A stretch of 64,000 bases of DNA, taken from contig OX485805.1 in the NCBI GenBank assembly GCA_950295325.1, positions 29,995,501 to 30,059,500 of the forward strand, in the 5' to 3' direction. Below are positions 44,181 through 55,511 of this stretch, in pieces; within the stretch, counting starts at the first letter, position 1, and each line of letters begins with the position of its first letter. The notes below the pieces were generated by a model. That model saw only the letters and a program-made list of their open reading frames with translations, was not told the origin of the DNA and searched no databases. This stretch comes from Polytrichum commune. Its lineage: Eukaryota > Streptophyta > Polytrichopsida > Polytrichales > Polytrichaceae. The position numbers and the translations under genes are program-made.

Positions 44181-44266
44181 CGGCATAATGTCGTGACGGA
44201 TACGTGTCGTGACGGCACGACATTATGCCGGGATTACCCTCCATCACAACACAATAGACAACCCTG
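44181..44266. promoter_or_regulatory. Right subterminal palindrome of the giant hAT element
   Basis: CGGCATAATGTCGTG (44181-44195) faces its perfect complement at 44216-44230 around two GTGACGG motifs, followed by the terminal repeat. It could form a hairpin or paired transposase-binding site; the role is inferred. Confidence 0.6.
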
Positions 44267-44342
44267 GGTATCACAAACCAGTGTACATACCCTTTTACAG
44301 ACCCGTGTGCGGGACAGATACCCGTTCAACACTGGTTCAAAC

Positions 44343-45182
44343 CCCTTTTCCATTTGGGTGCCTACTTGCCATGGTAGCCTAGTCCTCTATAACCATGGGG
44401 AGGTCATTGTTGAAATAATTATTAAACTACATGAGAAAATATATAGGATACTTTTAATGCAATAGAACAAAATTATACAAATTTTAGTAATAATATAGCT
44501 TGGATGAAATTACACATACAATATTATATTTAAATTAGGGTAAGGGAGAAATACAAGTAGTAATTAATAGTTCTATAATATAGTAGGATCTATAATATTT
44601 GGAGGAACAAAGAGTTGATGTGAGGATCAATGAATGTCTCTAGATTGAATAGGGAATTGAATATTGAATTACATGGATTCAAGGGAAAGTCTCCTTGTAA
44701 CTAATTTGATGTCAAGTGGCCGATGAGGTTCCCCCAAGCTTTCAATTTCCGTTCTTATGATATATAATAACTTGTAATCATTTATTCTAATTTTTATTTT
44801 GATAAGGGCAACTCACATGGGGACTTGGGGCAAGGCATGCTTACTAAGGTTTAAGGGGCCACAAGGGGCCTGCTTGTCGAAGGCTTTGGGAAGAGTCGAG
44901 CTTGAGAGATAGAGAGAGGTCACCTCTATGTAAATACGGGAACCACCTATGTGCAAAGGGTATTTGTTGGGGGGGGGGGTATTATATTTGGAGGCCATAA
45001 TTTTACCCACCCTTCCATTACTTGAAATTCTAATGCATCCTTATTATGAGGACCCTATTGGTGGCTATAATTTGTAGGGTTAAACAATTTACATCACCCT
45101 AAATTGATTATAATAGTTAGATATGTGAATGTTAGTGTAAAATCTAATATTCCTACTAAAAATGAATCCAAATGGTTGCAAG
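44343..45182. other. AT-rich non-coding stretch
   Basis: No gene seen. A short G run lies at about 44970-44979. Confidence 0.45.
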
Positions 45183-46633
45183 TGTTACGCATGATACTCT
45201 ATGCCCTCTGTCACGTGAGGTGACATCGGGGGCTAAGTTACGTCAATTTAGGAGTAAATGGACTCCATTAGGAGTCCATGTGTGTTGGGATGAGTAACGA
45301 ACTCCATTGGGAGTCCTAGTTAGTTGTTCATCCACTCCATGGATGAACTCCACATAGGATTGGGGTTGTATGGAGAGGAAGGCCTCTTGACTTGCCATTG
45401 TTGTCAAGTCAAGTCTTGTGAGTGTGTTTTGAGAGAGAGAGAGAGCTTGTTGTTGCTTTCTCATGGCTATGGTATAGTAGATTATGAGTAAAGCCTTTGC
45501 ATTCTTTCTCCACCACTTGCACTCTTGGATTCTCCCTTCGTGGAGTGAGAGATAGCTTGACTCTTATGTGTGAATTTCAGAGTTTCTTAAGCTTTGTAAG
45601 AAGACATTTTAGTTTCTTAAGCTTGGAGAGAGAAACCCTCATACTTGACAACAATCGCTCAAATTTTTCATTTTTGGTTGTATTTCTGAGCTAGAATGGC
45701 CCAGTATTGAGAGAAAATGAGTGATACAAGTGTTTGAAAACTTAGTTTGTCATTTCTTGCAACCCTCAAGAAGATTTTGAGAGAAATCTTCCCATTTTTC
45801 TTTTGTTGTCTCTTTGTATTTTCTTCAATTGTTGATGGTTGAATCTTGAGATTCCATTTAGTCTCAAGATTCTCAAGTCACATTTTCTTGCTTGCAAATT
45901 GTGAAAGCAAAGTTTAATTCAAACACAAACACAAACCAAAATTAAAATCCAATTTGTTTTTAATTTTGGTTGAGCTCCGGACGGATCCGGAGCTCACCGG
46001 ACCCTCTTGGAGCTCTTGGAGCTCCTGGAGCTCCAATTCTGGGAGGACTGGGGGCGGGCAGCGCAGGCCGGGCCGGGGCCGGGGGCGGGCGGGTGTCGGC
46101 CGGGCCCCACGGGCGGGCGGGCGCCAGCCAGGCCCTGGCAGGCAGGTAAGGTAAGCCCTTACCTTTTTATATATATATATAATTATATATAATTTTGTTG
46201 AATTAAAAAAAAAATTAATTTAATTTTTTCACATTTTTACTTTCACCTTTCAAACTTGGCATCCAATTCTCACAAACTTTGAGGTTCAAATTTGGGGGCA
46301 TACTAGCTCCGATTGGAGTGAAATTTGAGCCTATCTTGTGTGAAATTTGCCAAGGAATCCAATGGTGTAATTGGATTGTTGATTGGAATTCAAAATCATT
46401 GCTGAAATTATTAATTTCAACGCTGATTTTTGTTTTTGGGAGCAAATTAACTCCGAACGGAGTGAAATTTGAGCCTAATTTGTGTGAAATCTTCCTAGGA
46501 GTCCATTGGTGCACTTAGTTTGTTGATTGGAGTCCATAATCACCTTGGAAATGAGCCTTTTCAACGCTGATTTTTCATTTTAATTACCAATCTCAAACCT
46601 TTGCACAATTTTGGAATTCTGGGGGCATAAACA
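45183..46633 (+). mobile_element. Possible 5' LTR/leader of the gag-protease retroelement
   Basis: The boundaries TGTTACGC... and ...ATAAACA are a guess from TG/CA ends. A TGGCATTTGG directly after could be the primer-binding site. The region contains a GC-rich, CpG-rich block (46005-46145) and no gene. The partner LTR is not in the window, so this stays tentative. Confidence 0.3.
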
Positions 46634-46730
46634 CTTGGCATTTGGCAAGGGATTGCCATTTAGATAGCCCGCAACAGGTGCAGGTTGCCATTACCTTGTA
46701 GATAGTTGCAGGTACTCAAGTGATTATTTT

Positions 46731-49602
46731 ATGGTGCAAACTAGGAGCCGATATTATCGATCTCCATCACCAGATTACTTGGAGGACGTGCATACCACAA
46801 ATCTTGAGCCAGAGGTAGATACCAACGAGGCTTTTGAGCCTATTTCGGCGTTGGACACTACTAGTAGGCTTCGGATTTGGAGTGTCGGCACGTTCGACAC
46901 TGATTTCAGTGCGTGATCGGTTTTCAGGTCGAGCTGGGGGCATTTCCTTGGCCGATTGGAAACTCCGGTTTCGTACCTGGATTAAGGAGAAACGCCAAAG
47001 GTCTTCCAATTTCAATGATTGGTATGCCTTTGAACTTCTGCCTCAACATTTGGAGTATGAGGCACTCCAAACTTATGAACGCTGGACAGAGGGTCATCAG
47101 CGACAACTTCGGGAGGTGGAGCAGTATTGGGAGGCTCGGATTGAGCTCATTTCAGCCCTTAAGGATGGGGCGGTTGCTACCTTAGCTCCACCCACCTTAA
47201 AGGAGGAGGAATCGCCGGCGGAGTCTAAGGACACGGAACTGGCACTTGGGCCAATGGTGGCTAGCAGTAGCACGGCAACCCTTTCACGGGTGGCACGTGC
47301 TACACAGGCAGCATTGACGGCTGTTGGTCCACCACCTCCGTTTAATCCCCTTACTGAATTTGTCGCACATTTGGAAGTGGAGTATGGTGGGTTTCGGCGA
47401 GACCAGATGCAGTGCATCCAAGATTTCCGCCGAGAGAATGATGATACTCCACGGACCATGTATACGCGACTCGCGCGATTTGCTGTGGAGTCGGGAGGTG
47501 TTTTTGCTGAGAGTCAGCTTGTTAAAATCTTTTTGTCTAAGATTGACAAGCGGCTACTTGAGTTGGCATCACCTCGGATTATCCTCGACTACGAGGGCCG
47601 AGCTACGCTTGCACAAGCGTTTGCCGTGGTTGAGAGATGTGATCGGGCTCTTTGCCAACATGATGCCACGGATATGGTATCTTGGATGACAGAGAGTCCG
47701 AAACCAAGAAGAATTGTCACAGCTACTAGTAGTTTAGCTGAGACTCAACCCGTTAAGGAGCAAAAGATTTTGCATTGTTGGGGTTGTGAAGAAGCTGGTC
47801 ATTCGAAGAATGATCCCAATTGTCCTAAGAAGAAGAAAACTCAGCCTTTGGGAAAATTAAAACAAAAGATGGAACCAGTAAAGGCAGGGGACAATTCTAA
47901 GAAAAGACAATTGAAATGTAACCATTGTGGTGGCACTAATCACGATGTGGATCATTGTTTCCAACTTCATCCTGAGATGCGGCCTGCCAGTTATGTCACT
48001 GGAAAGTCTTCAAGGGAGCAGAGTCTTGAGGCTAAGGTGGCAGAGCTTGAGGAAAAGCTCAAATCTTCTGCATCTTTTGCTCAAATTTCTGAGCCGCATG
48101 TGGGTGGTGGCACCTCGGGTTCGGACATGTATATGTTTGGAGCAGCTGGAGAGGTGGTGGCGGCGGCTTCTACCCACTCACAAACATTGGCAGATGCGGT
48201 GGCTTCCACGAGTGGTGGTAGCAACGAGGTGCTACATCCTCGCCATGCCGGACCAGCTGATCAAATTGGTCAAGCACGTTTACCTCTTTCATTTGGATTG
48301 GTAGACACCACTGTTGTTGGGGCTAAAAACCCTGTACCTTTGAGAGATGGGGATTCCATCTCGAAGGATGTTACGCAGGCATTGGCATATAAAATTCTCC
48401 ATATGCCAATTTTCTCGGGTTCGGAATTTATGGCTTCGGATTTCAAGCCTGCTACAGTTTTTCATTTAGCTGGGAGAATGTTAGAAGGTAAGGCGGATTT
48501 GCCATCCCTTCAAGTATCCCAAGCTGTGGCTGAGGAGGTGGAGGACTTAGCCAATTTGCGAGCGAGTCTTGCGGATGCGGCGATCATTGCTTTTGGTAAG
48601 CAAACTGATATTCCTCCAGCATCAATTTCAGCAGTGGATACGTCATTTTCGAATTATGCGTCGGGAGCGGCATATCTTGCAGACATTTCTACAAGGCCTG
48701 CTCGCGAACGGCATAATTTACAACCTGGAGTTGTACGGCTGATGAACGACAAATCTTTGTTTGTCGTTTCACACACGGATATGCCCACTATCCGTGCTAC
48801 ACCACTGAGAGTTATGATGGATTCCGGTGCTCAACCAGTTATGATTGGCAAAGGACTTGCTGACAGTCTTGGATTGACGCCAACAAGCTTGGATCCTTGT
48901 CCATTCACTATTGTGACTTCAGTAGGGGGCACTGAACGTGCAACAGGTTACACTAAGGCACCTCTACGTTTGATTTTTCATGTGGGGGCAGGGCCTACTT
49001 ACACTCATTTGTCAATGAAGTGTGTTGTTACTAATGCTACCAACTATGATATACTTGTTGGTCAGCAAGTTCTTTACCCACTTGGCTTTGGTTTGGATAA
49101 TTGGACGGAAGAGGCATGGATTAGACCGGGATGGTCCACTGGAGATGGCAGGAAGGTATTTATTCCCGTCACATTTGCAGCCACTGCTATGACTATGGTT
49201 GCGGAGGCAATGTTTGGTTGCAGCGGTTCAGTTGCAGATTTGCCTTGTGCTCCAGTTTTATTGGAGGAAACAATGGACTACATTTGTAATGCGGCAGAAC
49301 AACAATTTTTACCATCTTTTCAAATTCCTGCTCGACATTTCAAGGATCCACCTCCACCATGGCGAACTCCTAAGGAGTTATCCGACCATTGTCAACACAT
49401 TGTAGCGGATTTGGAGCTTGGAGAGGCACCTCCAACTTCATCCTCATTTTCTTTTGCTCAACCCATTCGTTGGCAACCATCACCTGAAGGTATTGTCCTT
49501 GTGGGGATCTTTGGAAGCATTGGCACAGGTTTGGCGGCAGTGTTGGAAGCTGGAATTACAGTTTGGCGATATATTCATGTGGACAATGGGTATGCAGCCA
49601 AC
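46731..49602 (+). pseudogene. Retroelement gag-protease ORF, frameshifted and cut by hAT 2
   Basis: Translation most likely starts at ATG 46731 (MVQTRSRYYRSPSPDYLED). That frame stops at 46916, and the main frame, open through this point, carries on to 49602, so one frameshift separates them near 46905. Domains in the main frame: a gag core (about 47320-47690), zinc knuckles CWGCEEAGH...C (47775-47822) and CNHCGGTNHDVDHC (47918-47960), and an aspartic protease with MMDSGAQ at 48814-48834 (Asp codon 48820). The end, 49489-49602, reads IFGSIGTGLAAVLEAGI and RYIHVDNGYAAN, resembling motif I of C5-cytosine methyltransferases. The giant hAT 2 interrupts the frame at 49603. No reverse transcriptase is present in the window. 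Confidence 0.75.
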
Positions 49603-49869
49603 CAGGGTTGTCTATCGCGACGTCATGACGGTGTCGTGCCGTCATGTCAGGTCGTGTCGTGACGGACCCCTCCGTCACGACACAATAGGGTCCACGTAGG
49701 GTCAACATAGGGGGAATGGACTAGGGTGGGTAAAATACTTACCTTCTTGCCAAGGTGGCGTCCTATGTGGCAGAAAACGCCGACGTGGATGTGCATATTT
49801 CCCTTGCCAAGTAAACCATTTTGCCATTGTGTTTAGGGTTCTGTTAAAATCAAAGTAGAAAAATATGAC

Positions 49870-50350
49870 TAAGGAAGGTGTGGGGCGGACGGTGGGGCGG
49901 ACGGGAGAGGGGGGTGGTGCGGACGGTGGGGCGGACGGGAGAGGGGGGTGGTGCGGACGGCGGAGGGGGGTGGTGCAGACGGCGGAGGGGGGTGGTGCGG
50001 ACGGGGGAGGGGGGTGGTGCGGACGGGGGAGGGGGGTGGAGCGGACGGGGGTGGGGCGGACGGAGGGGGTGGAGCGGACGGGGGTGGGGCGGACGGACGG
50101 GGGTGGAGCGGACGGGGGTGGGGCGGACGGACGGGGGTGGAGCGGACGGGGGTGGGGCGGACGGACGGGGGTGGAGCGGACGGGGGTGGAGTGGACGACG
50201 GACGGGGGTGGAGCGGACGGGGGAGGGGGTGGAGCGGACGGGGGAGGGGGGTGGAGCGGACAGGGGTGGGGCGGAAGGGGGTTGGGAACGGGGGGGAGAA
50301 CGCTGGAGCGGACAGGGGAACGCGGGGGCGGATGGGGGGAACGCGGAGGG
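49870..50350. repeat. G-rich minisatellite array A of copy 2
   Basis: GGGGTGGAGCGGACGG units as in array A of copy 1 but longer, G-rich on the plus strand up to an abrupt strand switch at about 50350. Confidence 0.85.
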
Positions 50351-50965
50351 CTCCGTCCGCCCCAAGTTCCCTCACGTCCGCCCCACGTTCCCCCGCCGTG
50401 CGTTCACGTTCCCACACGTTTCCTAACGTCCGCACCCGTTCCCTACCGCGTTCCCTCCCGTCCGCGCCCGTTCCCTCCCGTCCGCGCCCGTTCCCCCCCA
50501 GTCCGCACCCGTTCCCTTCCCGTCCGCCCACGTTCCCTCCCGTCCGCCCCACGTTCCCTCCCGTCCGCCCCACGTTCCCTCCCGTCCGCCCCACGTTCCC
50601 TCCCGTCCGCCCCATGTTCCCTCCCGTCCGCGCTACGTTCCCCTCCCGTCCGCCCACGTTCCCCTCCCGTCCGCCCACGTTCCCCTCCCGTCCGCCCACG
50701 TTCCCTCCCGTCCGCCCACGTTCCCTCCCGTCCGCCCCATGTTCCCTCCCGTCCGCCCCATGTTCCCTCCTGTCCGCGCTACGTTCCACTCCCGTCCGCC
50801 CGCGTTCCCCTCCAGTCCGCCCCACGTTCCCCTCCCGTCTGCCCCATGTTCCCGTACGTTCCCTCCCGTCCGCGCTCCGTTCCCTTCCGTCCGCCCGTGT
50901 TCCCCTACGTCCGCCCCCTCGTTCCCTCCGTCCGCCCCCGCGTTCCCACGTTCCCCATACGTCCT
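50350..50965. repeat. Minisatellite array B of copy 2, inverted (C-rich)
   Basis: Units CGTTCCCTCCCGTCCGCCC, the complement of array B in copy 1. It abuts array A head to head. Long open frames on both strands, up to about 400 codons, are by-products. Confidence 0.85.
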
Positions 50966-51023
50966 TTTCGTGCCCCATGTCAAATCCGACCGGGATCCCA
51001 TAATGATTGTGCTCCCCTTTGCC

Positions 51024-51031
51024 TATATAAA
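51024..51031 (+). promoter_or_regulatory. TATA box of kinase-like gene, copy 2
   Basis: TATATAAA, about 225 bases upstream of the ATG. The intervening leader is almost identical to copy 1 except for a short insertion near 51210-51235. Confidence 0.65.
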
Positions 51032-51256
51032 GCCGTGGGGCTTTAGTTCCCCTCACTTTCCTCTCCTCCCACCACAAAGGGACCCGAGACCTTGTTGCCG
51101 TCCCAAGGACAGCGGCACCGCGCGGGTCTCAGGGGGTTTGGGAGGGCAGGGCAAATTGTGGGGGAACCCTCACAATTTTTTTTCCAGATTCACGCACTCA
51201 TTTCTACATTCACTCACTCCTTTTTACATTCACTCACTCACGCGGTTTTTTTCACG

Positions 51257-53173
51257 ATGGAGGGGGAGGACATTGCTCCTTACCAAGACGAGGATACGAG
51301 GCTGCACCATGCTTGGCTCCAAAGCACTCCACTTGCGCATACTGGAGAGGGTACGGGAAGCGAGGCCGGAAGTGGAAGCACTGCAGCACGTCCCCCACGT
51401 CCAGATCCTTTTCGGTTTGACGAAGAGTTCTTTGCAGTTGGCCATTCAGGAGGCAACCAAACACGTGGAAGCCGTGGAACACGTGGGAGTCGGGGAAACA
51501 GTGGACATAGAGGGAGAACAGGAAGGGGACCAAGCTCAGGCAGTTCCACCGATATAAATGCAGCCACTCATGGAGAGTCCGTGCCACCACGATCTCCGAC
51601 ACGGCGGACATCAAGACCGGAGAGCCCTGCACGTGATGTACCTCAGGGTTCGGAGCATGGTGAAAGACGGGGACAAAAACGCCCAGCAATTTCGGAAGGG
51701 ATGGAGGAGGGGTCCGGGGTTTCAGGTTCGCAATCGAGGAAAAGGAAAAATAGAGGCAAACGCGACCCGCGGATCGATGAGGCTCGAAACCATTGTAGGG
51801 TCGTGCTGTTGGAGTGGTTTAGAAATAACAGCATGGTTTATTTGGAAAAAAAATACCTCAATGATGGTACAAAGGGGCTGGATTTGGTGAGGAACGATTT
51901 GATTCTTATTCTCACGGAAGCCACGGCTGGAGCGGAGTTTGAAGATGCTAGGGGCATGAGCGATTGGGGCACCTGGATTGAACAACAAGCCGTGGAAGCA
52001 ATCTACAATCCAACAATGGCATATGATGCTGTGCATCCTAGCAAGGGAAGTAGTAGTGGCAGGAAGTCCGAGCTGTACATGAAGCTAGAGAATTGGAAAA
52101 GAGGCGTAATAGCAGCAAAAGGAACATCCGCCCGCAACCTTCCCATTTTTATTGACAGGCAGATGGCAGACAACATTGCCACTCAGGGCCGGCAGGGTGT
52201 CATATGGTTGCCTAGGAATGCGGAGATCAAAGCCTTGGATAAGGAAATCTTCCAAGGGACCTTCGGAGTGGTGCGGAGAGTCGCAATTCATGGAGCATCA
52301 TTCATCCCTAGCTGGATAGAGTGGGCTGGGAAGACCATGAAGGCCACGAATAGTCTGGAGAACCGAAAGGAGCGTTCAATTGAAGCATTGGCGTGTCCAG
52401 TAGATCATCCTGGGGTAATCAAGCTACAATACCTCAATATGAAAACATACGAATCCTATTCGATGTGGTGGAATGGAGGCTCCTTGAAAAACATGAGGAT
52501 CTATGACTTCAGCGTTCCGGAAACCCACGAGCGCACAATCCTTCACATGCCTGGGGCAGACTTTGAAGCACGGAAACGGTTGGTTGTATATCAAAGGCAT
52601 CGAGCTTATTTGGCATGGGCTCTAATGTGCATTGTGGATGTAGTGCACAAGCATGACGTGTTGCACAATGACCTTAATCCCAACAATGTCATGTTGCATT
52701 TCCCACAAGACCGTGAGAACACGGTTTACATTGGTGTGTGTGATTGGGGCATGGCATCCTGGGGAGGTGAAGACGCACCCTCCAACTATGGAAAAGATTC
52801 AGTGGATGAGATGAACAAGCACAAAGCAAAATACAACTGTGCTGGTCCAGAATTATTCCATGTACGAGGGCAGCGTGGAACATCCACCTCTCCGGTGAGG
52901 ATGGCTCGGAAACATAGGCACACGTTTCTATCGGAGTCCTTCTCAGTGGGTGCTTTGGCAAAGAAGATTTATGCCAGGGATGCGACTTCCCCCTTGTTTC
53001 AGCTAAACAGTGATCCAAATGGCTTGAATATGCGGTTTGAGTTAGCATTGGATTCATTGACGAAGACCAATCCAGCGGAAAGGTCAACCATCACACACGT
53101 AGTGAACATTTTGAAGTCCCCTCCATACAACATGGTTAACCCGACAATGTGCTTCCGTGACACTGCAAAATAG
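51257..53173 (+). CDS. Protein-kinase-like cargo protein, copy 2
   Basis: 638 codons from MEGEDIAPYQDED, collinear with copy 1. Key positions: Gly334 in the GTFGVV loop, Lys359 in EWAGKTMK, Asp472 in HNDLNPNNV, Asp496 in CDWG and Glu532 in GPE. Differences from copy 1 cluster in the N-terminal linker and in a stretch around residues 215-260 (DLILILTEATAGAEFEDA against ELMLILTEATAGPEFEEA). From about residue 270 to the end the two are almost identical. No stop or frameshift has appeared in either copy. The gene reads on the opposite strand relative to the element compared with copy 1. Confidence 0.78.
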   Translation: MEGEDIAPYQDEDTRLHHAWLQSTPLAHTGEGTGSEAGSGSTAARPPRPDPFRFDEEFFAVGHSGGNQTRGSRGTRGSRGNSGHRGRTGRGPSSGSSTDINAATHGESVPPRSPTRRTSRPESPARDVPQGSEHGERRGQKRPAISEGMEEGSGVSGSQSRKRKNRGKRDPRIDEARNHCRVVLLEWFRNNSMVYLEKKYLNDGTKGLDLVRNDLILILTEATAGAEFEDARGMSDWGTWIEQQAVEAIYNPTMAYDAVHPSKGSSSGRKSELYMKLENWKRGVIAAKGTSARNLPIFIDRQMADNIATQGRQGVIWLPRNAEIKALDKEIFQGTFGVVRRVAIHGASFIPSWIEWAGKTMKATNSLENRKERSIEALACPVDHPGVIKLQYLNMKTYESYSMWWNGGSLKNMRIYDFSVPETHERTILHMPGADFEARKRLVVYQRHRAYLAWALMCIVDVVHKHDVLHNDLNPNNVMLHFPQDRENTVYIGVCDWGMASWGGEDAPSNYGKDSVDEMNKHKAKYNCAGPELFHVRGQRGTSTSPVRMARKHRHTFLSESFSVGALAKKIYARDATSPLFQLNSDPNGLNMRFELALDSLTKTNPAERSTITHVVNILKSPPYNMVNPTMCFRDTAK

Positions 53174-53880
53174 ATTTTTTTTGTTTTTTTTGCAACAATT
53201 TTGAATCATACCAATTTTGTAACCGTTGGAGATGTAAATAAAGCCATCATTTTTTCATACAAAACTTGTATATTGTATGAGGTTTATGGATCTTAGTGCA
53301 ATTTTCATACTCCATGAGGCTTTTGCTCCATAATCGAGAAGAAGTCTATGGGAGGCTAACCAAGGTTCTCGCCTCTCGTGAGGCCACATCCTTCTTTCAC
53401 ATCGTTGTTATCACATCCATGTGCTAAGTTCAAGTTAACTATAGTTGTTTGTGATATGTCTTGAAAAAATGCAGTTACCTATATTTATTCTAATTTTGGT
53501 ATGCCACAAAATGTAGTCAACTATAGTTATATCGGTTGTACACGTGATCCAAAATATCTCTAAATGTTATCTTTCTTTTACTCCTCACATATTGCACACT
53601 ATAAATGTTAAACGTGTTAACAGTTAACAAAATGGTACTCCCTTCTTTGTAAATCTGACTCTATAAACGTTAACGGATGAAATACAACCATAATATGGAT
53701 GATAAAAACTACACATCCAGTTACATTGATTCATATTCACTCGTGATTTGTAAACTTGATATTGAATAAAGTTTTGATTGGGTGTGCAATTTTATGAATG
53801 GTATTCTCTTACAAGGAATCTTCACAATTGCTTATATTTATATTTATATAATTCACAATCATTTTTTTTTGGAAGTTTGG
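53174..53880. other. 3' flank of kinase-like gene, copy 2
   Basis: Inverted equivalent of 29031-29762. It ends in a run 'ggaagtttggaca' that is the inverted edge of module M1, marking one inversion junction. No gene is seen. Confidence 0.55.
53237..53242 (+). terminator. Poly(A) signal of kinase-like gene, copy 2
   Basis: AATAAA about 65 bases after the stop, same place as copy 1. Confidence 0.55.
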
Positions 53881-53890
53881 ACATATTCTT

Positions 53891-54459
53891 GGCCGTCCAA
53901 GTGAAGAGGCCGTGCAATTAAGTGGCCCAACTTTGTTGATAGTCCAAAGAAATGAACTGAAAATAGCCAAGAAAATATAGTAAGGGTAGCCTTAGTTGGG
54001 CATAGTGTGAAGCCTCCAAAGGCCAAGCGCAAAGTCCAAACCTTTGGCCATGAACTCCCACGGCCTCTCGGCTTGGATGGCCAAAGTGTGAAGCCTCCAA
54101 GGCCAATCCCAAAGTCCAAACTCAAAGGAGCATGCCACTTTATTCCTTGCTCAAAATAACCCCTCCAATCTAACGGCCAAGATCTTGTCAATGATTGATT
54201 ATTTTAATGAAAAAAAAGTTCGGCCTCTCGACGGAAGTTTGGGTTGAGCATTTTGCTATACCCAATCTTTGCTCGAGAGGCCGAACTCTTGGCGCCATAA
54301 CTTCCTAAAAGTGTTGCCACCTAGGCTCTTTTGGAGGCCACGTCCTTTGAACTTCGGCCTCTAGTGTGAAGGCCGAGAGGACGGACTTTGGGCATTTCAA
54401 CATTTTCATTGGTCCAAATGTTGAACCTCTTAAAGTTTGGCCATATTGTGAACCGGCCC
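53891..54459. mobile_element. Harbinger-like repeat inside giant element 2
   Basis: Same element and position as 32608-33196. The right end complements GGGCCGGTTCACAATATGGC. The extreme left end is missing, lost at the inversion junction. Confidence 0.6.
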
Positions 54460-54479
54460 TTATATTTGCAATACATGTC

Positions 54480-54824
54480 TTATTCTTTTTTTGGCACAAA
54501 TTGAAAATTCAAATTGAAAATACAACCAACCCAGCCGAAACAGCGCAGCCTAAGTTGAAATCTAGAAATAATGCTCATTTGAGGCCTATCCTTCCAAGTA
54601 GGGACTAAGTTGCTACGGGTCACAATAAGACCTTTGACCCCCCAAATCAAATCAAATTTGTTAAGAATGTCATGGTAGGCCACGTCCGGGGCTTTTTCCA
54701 AGTCCCTAAGCATCTGTTTCCATTCAATCCTCCCATACTCTGATTTGTAATACATGTCATAAAAGCTAATGCAATTATTGTTTTGAAGTCTACCATCAAA
54801 TGATATGTAAGATCGTATGTTCAC
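54480..54824 (-). CDS. Hypothetical 114-codon frame, copy 2
   Basis: Counterpart of 33217-33561 with no stop and a few replacements, again without an ATG at its start. No domain is recognised. Confidence 0.22.
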   Translation of the reverse strand: MNIRSYISFDGRLQNNNCISFYDMYYKSEYGRIEWKQMLRDLEKAPDVAYHDILNKFDLIWGVKGLIVTRSNLVPTWKDRPQMSIISRFQLRLRCFGWVGCIFNLNFQFVPKKE

Positions 54825-55511
54825 TTGTGGTTGGTTCTTTTTATGTACCAGTTTAAGCCAATACTAAAATAAAATAAACCTTATTCTATAAAATCTAATG
54901 ACACTACCATACAAGTTAGTAGAGATGTTGTATATTTTTTAAAATTATTCTATATATTTACATAACTACAACTTATAATTTTGTGAAGAATAATACATAA
55001 TACAACAAAGTTCAAATCAATACCTCTTTTGTGCACTCACATATACTCATACGGATTTAGTATAGTGCATCCCCCCCCAAATGATCACTAATGTGGGCCA
55101 CATTAAATTTAAGCCCACACCAATTCCCTAGTTTAATATCAATGTGGACCATATTAATTTGCTTTTCTAGAATGTTCTAATTTGTGTAAGGTGTTGGTAA
55201 GATATCTTTATGAAGCCTATAGGAACTCGGGGGATGCACTCTACATTATGTTTGAGAATCACGTGCGTTCATGACCCCTTCTAAAAACCCCAATGTATAC
55301 CATAAGTTATATGTCTAAGTAGAGATTGTGCCAACTTGAAGTAGTCCTCGCGATTTGCGAACGTTTAACTTTCGTTGTAGGCATCGTAAAAAAAAGCGGG
55401 TGGGTTCGTTGGAAAGCTGGGAACCTAAACCCTCAAACCATGTATGGAAACACTTCTACATGAGTGAGAGAACAAAACAACGGCACATATGTGGTAGCAA
55501 TTTGGAATGAC
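54825..55511. other. Conserved non-coding DNA of giant element 2
   Basis: Matches 33562-34256 with few changes; no gene seen. Confidence 0.5.

Larger units (their letters stand above)
28293..44266 (-). mobile_element. Giant cargo-bearing hAT element, copy 1
   Basis: The 15,974-bp element begins CAGGGTTGTCTATCGCGACG and ends with the complement of CAGGGTTGTCTATTGTG. An exact 8-bp duplication GGTATCAC lies at 28285-28292 and 44267-44274. It holds a BED/DUF659/hATC transposase (39229-43405), a kinase-like gene, a 184-aa gene and a RING-variant gene. It also has four G-rich minisatellite arrays and three copies of a module of about 150 bp. Ordinary hAT elements are a few kb, so the size and gene content are unusual. 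A solo LTR and a Harbinger-type repeat were added later. Confidence 0.9.
27285..44334 (-). mobile_element. Outer hAT element split by the giant hAT element
   Basis: Ends are CAGTGTTGAACGGGTAT and its complement, flanked by an exact 8-bp duplication GTTCAAAC (27277-27284 and 44335-44342). Without the 15,982 bp of the later insertion and its duplication it is about 1.07 kb. It keeps a decayed hATC segment on the minus strand (27756-28035). It was therefore a deleted hAT copy before being invaded. Confidence 0.85.

Noticed and set aside
28293-44266. Mutator-like or CACTA origin for the giant element
   Set aside because: The duplication is exactly 8 bp, the termini start CAGGG, and the encoded transposase has BED, DUF659 and hATC regions. 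All of these point to hAT.
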